From Chitinophagales bacterium (GTDB lineage Bacteria > Bacteroidota > Bacteroidia > Chitinophagales > BACL12), in contig JACJXO010000001.1 of assembly GCA_020636645.1 (NCBI GenBank), positions 558,001-622,000 of the forward strand: 64,000 bases of DNA, in the 5' to 3' direction. Under the pieces are notes generated by a model that had not been told where the DNA came from, ran no database searches, and saw nothing but the letters and a program-made list of their open reading frames with translations. This document shows, piece by piece, positions 60,683 through 64,000 of the stretch. Within the stretch, counting starts at the first letter, position 1. Every line of letters starts with the position of its first letter. A program made the position numbers and the translations under genes.

Positions 60683-61840
60683 ATGATCAACAAGCTGCTT
60701 ACCCCTGTGCGTACTAAAGGTCTGCTGGACATCACCGGCAGCCCGCTGCAGATGGGTCGCTGTATGGACATCCACACCGGCGAGGCCCCCGATACCTACG
60801 AGAAAGACATTGCCATCATCACGGTCAATGAACAACGCGGCGGCGATCCTGCAAGAAGCAGCAACAAGCTGGACGCTATCCGGAAACATTTTTACAGCCT
60901 GATCAATCCGCATGACAACCTCCGTCTTATCGACGCCGGTGAAGTGCTGCTGGGTGAGACACCGGAAGAAACCACACAGAACCTGAAGATGGTGGTGGAG
61001 TTCTTCCTGGCACAGCGCATCATCCCGGTCATCATCGGGGGAAGTCAGGACCTGAGCATCGGTCAGTATAAAGCCTACGAATTTCTGGGACAGGCCATCA
61101 ACCTGGCGGTGATAGACGAACGCATTGACATTGATCATGCCGACGATGCACCACCCAGACAAACCTGGCTGCTTGACATCTTCAGCCATGAGCCGAATTA
61201 TCTCTTCAACTATTCTGCCCTGGCCTGCCAGGGTCATTTTGTCAACAACGAGATCTTCCACACCATCGATCACCTTTACTTTGATACCTGTCGGCTTGGC
61301 AGACTGCGGGACAATTTTCAGCTCGCCGAACCCGAGCTCCGCGATGCCGATATGGTCAGCTTCGATCTCTCTGCCATCAAGGCTTCTGATGCGATGGGTG
61401 TGCTGGACCTGAGCCCGAACGGTGTCAACTCTGAAGAGGCCTGCCAGCTCATGCGCTATGCGGGTATGAGCGACAAGGTCAGCTCCATGGGTATCTATAA
61501 TTATTTGCACGAGGGCGACAACCAGGAACTGACCGCACAGCTGGTAGCCCAGATGATCTGGTATTTTGTGGATGGATTCTACAACCGCAAGCACGACTAT
61601 CCCATCACCGACGAGTCTGATTTCATGAAGTACATCGTCAACCTCAGCGAGAACGAATACGACCTCACTTTCTGGAAGAGCAAGAAGTCCGGACGCTGGT
61701 GGCTGGAGGTTCCCTTTACGGTGGATACCCGCTACGAACGCCAGCAACTCGTGCCCTGTGCTTACGCCGACTATGAAGAAGCCATGAAAGGCATCCTGCC
61801 CGACAAATGGCTGCGCATGTTCGAGAAGTTATCGGCCTGA
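60683..61840 (+). CDS. Arginase/ureohydrolase-fold protein with altered metal ligands
   Basis: A 385-residue protein of the ureohydrolase fold, of the kind annotated formimidoylglutamase in Bacteroidota. The usual ligand motifs are changed. GGGHD reads GGSQD (about residues 121-125), DAHxD reads DERIDID (about 144-150), and SxDxDxxDP reads FDLSAIKASD (about 225-234). Most Mn-binding His/Asp positions are thus missing or replaced, so classical arginase or HutG activity is doubtful; a binding or structural role is possible. The ATG at 60683 is preferred over 60641 because it starts with MINKLLTPV. Confidence 0.82.
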   Translation: MINKLLTPVRTKGLLDITGSPLQMGRCMDIHTGEAPDTYEKDIAIITVNEQRGGDPARSSNKLDAIRKHFYSLINPHDNLRLIDAGEVLLGETPEETTQNLKMVVEFFLAQRIIPVIIGGSQDLSIGQYKAYEFLGQAINLAVIDERIDIDHADDAPPRQTWLLDIFSHEPNYLFNYSALACQGHFVNNEIFHTIDHLYFDTCRLGRLRDNFQLAEPELRDADMVSFDLSAIKASDAMGVLDLSPNGVNSEEACQLMRYAGMSDKVSSMGIYNYLHEGDNQELTAQLVAQMIWYFVDGFYNRKHDYPITDESDFMKYIVNLSENEYDLTFWKSKKSGRWWLEVPFTVDTRYERQQLVPCAYADYEEAMKGILPDKWLRMFEKLSA

Positions 61841-62002
61841 TTCCTCCACAACATAAGCCCCAGCCGGGTCACCGGAACGGCACCCTGCGTCTATTGACTT
61901 ATTTTCCACAAAGCCGATTCTCCTGTTTCGGTGGACAGGCAGATAACTATGCAGGACATTCCTGAATTGGCAGTAGTACCACTATTCCAGGCATAGCTAA
62001 TA

Positions 62003-63235
62003 TTACTGCCAGACGATCTTTTGCTGACCCAGCACCATACCCGTATCATCCAGCAGATTGATCAGGTAGATACCGGATGCGGCATTGTTTCTTTCCAACT
62101 GCAGCAAACCGTCTTCAGGCCAGTTGCCGTAAGCAATTACCTGGCCGGACATAGTGTATATTGAATATGCAGCTGGCTGAGATCCAGGTATTTTAAACTG
62201 AACAAATACCATGTTAGAAGCTGGTGCAGGCCATACTTGTATAGAGGTATTTTCAACAAGACCTTCTCTGTTTGGTTCAGGCGTGATCTCCCAGTATATA
62301 TAACCCAAAGAGTAACCCCTAAGCACAATGGAATCACCATCGCAGAGGTCAAACACTTCGCTGCTCAGTCCGGTAATATCGGGCTCGACCAATGTTCCCT
62401 GAAAGAACGGATTGTGCTGCACATACCGATTCATGCCTGCATGCCAATAAAGCTCATCAACTTCTACATATTTCGCAAAAGCCGCATTGCCACTGGAGGG
62501 TATAAAGGTTTCTAATGTTTCACTATTCGTACCCTCCATTTCTTCATGCTTAAAAGTGATATCATCCGGATAAGGATTGTAGTAATACATATAGAATACC
62601 GGGTTGGTAGTGCCTCCGGGGATCTCATCACAAAAAGAGGTTGGCAAAACAATGCTTGCTGGATTGTCGTAATAGAAACATTTGATAAAAGGCTCCCTGG
62701 TTTCGCCATCTAATGGTACCATGGTGGTGTTGATCCTTTCATATCCTTTATTGAATATCTCACGTATCATATAGAATGGCCAGTAATTGGCCCGACGAAT
62801 AAACAGATTGGTAGTGTCGTCCAAACCGAATGGTTGATTAATAGCGCCACCGGGTGTCTTACTGACATAGTTATGTTTGAACATGTATTCGACATCAGCT
62901 AAATGAACCCCACCAAGTGCGGCCTGATAATCGGTCATTTCCAGCAGGAACTGAAAAGCGTAAGCAGCATCCACAAAGGTGTTCCCAAAATCCAGATCGA
63001 GTTCAACTTCATCACTAACAAAAATTTCTTTCCAGTCATCGCCGAAGAAACCCCATTCGGTCATCCAGTAAGGCTTACTGTTTCCCAAACATGAATCACA
63101 GCTTCCTGCCCATTGATTCATAATGTTGCGCAGGGTTTCATTAGTGTACACACCAAAACTATCCCGGGCACATTCCCAGGATGGAATAATTGCAGTGTCC
63201 AGCGGAGGTAATTCTACATTAAAGCCATCATTCAT
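62003..63235 (-). CDS. Glycoside-hydrolase-like secreted protein, C-terminal part after an in-frame TAG
   Basis: A 410-codon frame that begins at the codon directly after an in-frame TAG, so it continues the gene at 63236-64000. It has KPYWMTEWGFFGDDW (about residues 55-69), where the Glu of TEWG fits the nucleophile of clan GH-A glycosidases, then a beta-rich region and a T9SS type A sorting domain (IQVWPAPASNMVFVQF...GIYLINLLDDTGMVLGQQKIVWQ). Alone it would lack signal peptide and acid/base residue. Either a pseudogene half or one part of a read-through product; a sequencing error would also explain it. Confidence 0.75.
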   Translation of the reverse strand: MNDGFNVELPPLDTAIIPSWECARDSFGVYTNETLRNIMNQWAGSCDSCLGNSKPYWMTEWGFFGDDWKEIFVSDEVELDLDFGNTFVDAAYAFQFLLEMTDYQAALGGVHLADVEYMFKHNYVSKTPGGAINQPFGLDDTTNLFIRRANYWPFYMIREIFNKGYERINTTMVPLDGETREPFIKCFYYDNPASIVLPTSFCDEIPGGTTNPVFYMYYYNPYPDDITFKHEEMEGTNSETLETFIPSSGNAAFAKYVEVDELYWHAGMNRYVQHNPFFQGTLVEPDITGLSSEVFDLCDGDSIVLRGYSLGYIYWEITPEPNREGLVENTSIQVWPAPASNMVFVQFKIPGSQPAAYSIYTMSGQVIAYGNWPEDGLLQLERNNAASGIYLINLLDDTGMVLGQQKIVWQ

Positions 63236-64000
63236 CTAAGGCAACACAGAATCACCACCCAAAATATAGTCTTCAATATACAGATCGTAGCATGCAGGCA
63301 TATCGGCAGGCCGCTGATACACATGCACCACAAAAGCATCAAATGCTGTGTCATAAGGAGAAGTGGTAGCCCGCATCTTCAGGTTGTAATTCCAACCTTT
63401 GTAGTAGCCTACTTTAAGTTCTTCTATACCGGTTGCTTCACCATGTATGGGTTCAGGAGCGGCTACCAGTGCAACAGGCACGTTCCAGAATACGCTGTCT
63501 TCGCTCAGTCTGGTCAGCATGGGCATGCAGGTATTCCAGTAATTGTTGAAGGATGGTTTCATGAGATCTGTTCCCTGCCTGAATATGGCATGATCAGCCG
63601 TATCCCGGTCATCATAGTGTTCGTTGCCCAGTTCAATGCCCACAATATTGATACCGGCATCGTGCAGGTAGTGCAGCACGGCCATGTTCTCATCATAGAT
63701 GTCTTCGTTATACTTGGCAGCAATGATATTAGCCACAAAGATCACATCAGGCTTGTACCCGTTTTCGTCCTCGCAATATTCCGCAAAATCGATCAGCCTG
63801 TCCAGGAACCGAATACCGGCATATAAGGAATCTTGCCTATAGACTTCCTGGTCAAAAGATGCCATTTGGCCGGCTTTCATCCACCCCTGAGCGAAAAAAC
63901 TGTCCACATCAGCATAGCGCCGTCCATATCCGTTGCTGTCTAACAAATGGTAGTACTTATGATCGCCGCCTGCCGGGAACCGCAATACCCTTGGTTTCAG
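63236..64000 (-). CDS. Glycoside-hydrolase-like secreted protein, N-terminal/middle part, partial at right edge
   Basis: Open from base 64000 to the TAG at 63236-63238, so the start lies outside the window. The edge reads LKPRVLRFPAGGDHKYYHLL, like the start of a TIM-barrel glycosidase (GH51/GH79-like LRFPGG segment). ILGNEHY-type acid/base region: NIVGIELGNEHYDDRD, whose Glu after Asn fits clan GH-A. The rest of the barrel and the nucleophile follow in the next frame after the stop. Substrate unknown; polysaccharide breakdown is inferred. Confidence 0.72.
   Translation of the reverse strand: MKPRVLRFPAGGDHKYYHLLDSNGYGRRYADVDSFFAQGWMKAGQMASFDQEVYRQDSLYAGIRFLDRLIDFAEYCEDENGYKPDVIFVANIIAAKYNEDIYDENMAVLHYLHDAGINIVGIELGNEHYDDRDTADHAIFRQGTDLMKPSFNNYWNTCMPMLTRLSEDSVFWNVPVALVAAPEPIHGEATGIEELKVGYYKGWNYNLKMRATTSPYDTAFDAFVVHVYQRPADMPACYDLYIEDYILGGDSVLP

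Noticed and set aside
63236..63238. TAG read as sense codon genome-wide
   Set aside because: TAG ends comF, the nfu gene, the TPM gene and the patatin gene here at expected lengths.
1..64000. tRNA or rRNA genes
   Set aside because: No cloverleaf or rRNA-like stretch was recognised in the intergenic regions; a covariance-model scan would settle this.

Overview
The window looks like the chromosome of a free-living, probably aerobic member of the Bacteroidota (Chitinophagales/Saprospirales-like). The taxon is inferred from several signs. Many genes carry the phylum-specific -7 promoter box TAnnTTTG and lack Shine-Dalgarno sites. There are type IX secretion (T9SS) cargo proteins with C-terminal sorting domains, a PorP/SprF-family outer-membrane protein, a GYDIA-type GHMP kinase beside class II HMG-CoA reductase and type 2 IPP isomerase, and a CarB without its C-terminal regulatory domain. 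No rRNA, tRNA, CRISPR array, transposase or phage gene was recognised.

Layout. 1-4.5 kb: two POT peptide transporters (the first runs off the left edge) and an NhaC antiporter. 4.7-8.4 kb: a small lipoprotein, an MFS transporter and a TPM-domain protein. 8.5-13.9 kb: a minus-strand run HerA-like ATPase, OmpA lipoprotein, TatC, RpiB and M28 peptidase. 14-16.6 kb: RadA, ComF and a four-helix-bundle protein. 16.7-23 kb: NfuA-like protein, RlmN, PorP/SprF, a MORN-like protein, and two metallopeptidases (YgjP-like and M3). 23.1-30.2 kb: an AT-richer accessory island. It holds three tandem 531-residue T9SS cargo paralogues with long tracts of identical DNA, truncated genes, small lipoproteins and several copies of a palindromic repeat with terminal inverted repeats. 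30.2-33.6 kb: mevalonate/isoprenoid genes. 33.7-39.8 kb: LemA and two TPM proteins, a CMD/AhpD-like protein, PolA, an Lrp regulator and a Rof-like protein. 39.8-45.3 kb: a membrane-anchored patatin, RlmD and a T9SS protein. 45.3-50.4 kb: surface polysaccharide genes (glycosyltransferase, flippase, chain-length protein, polymerase/ligase). 50.4-55 kb: a SpoIIE/PP2C phosphatase, an Opp-type permease, a GT2 enzyme and an alpha/beta hydrolase. 55.1-61.8 kb: CarB, a 49-residue membrane protein, an alginate-export-like porin, an MscS channel and a degenerate ureohydrolase. 62-64 kb: a secreted glycoside-hydrolase-like gene split by an in-frame TAG.

How it works together. Most of the window is ordinary housekeeping and envelope biology. 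Mevalonate genes feed isoprenoid synthesis, the flippase-Wzz-Wzy set builds surface polysaccharide, and T9SS cargo depends on secretion machinery encoded elsewhere. The unusual part is a layered population of small repeats: heptamer arrays that begin at stop codons, a 103-bp element with two hairpins that ends two reading frames with the same tail, and a 21-bp palindrome that appears to have inserted cleanly into another repeat. Other points of note are a promoter-terminator leader before the Rof-like gene, -7 boxes placed only 4 nt before start codons, and recent gene conversion among the tandem T9SS genes.
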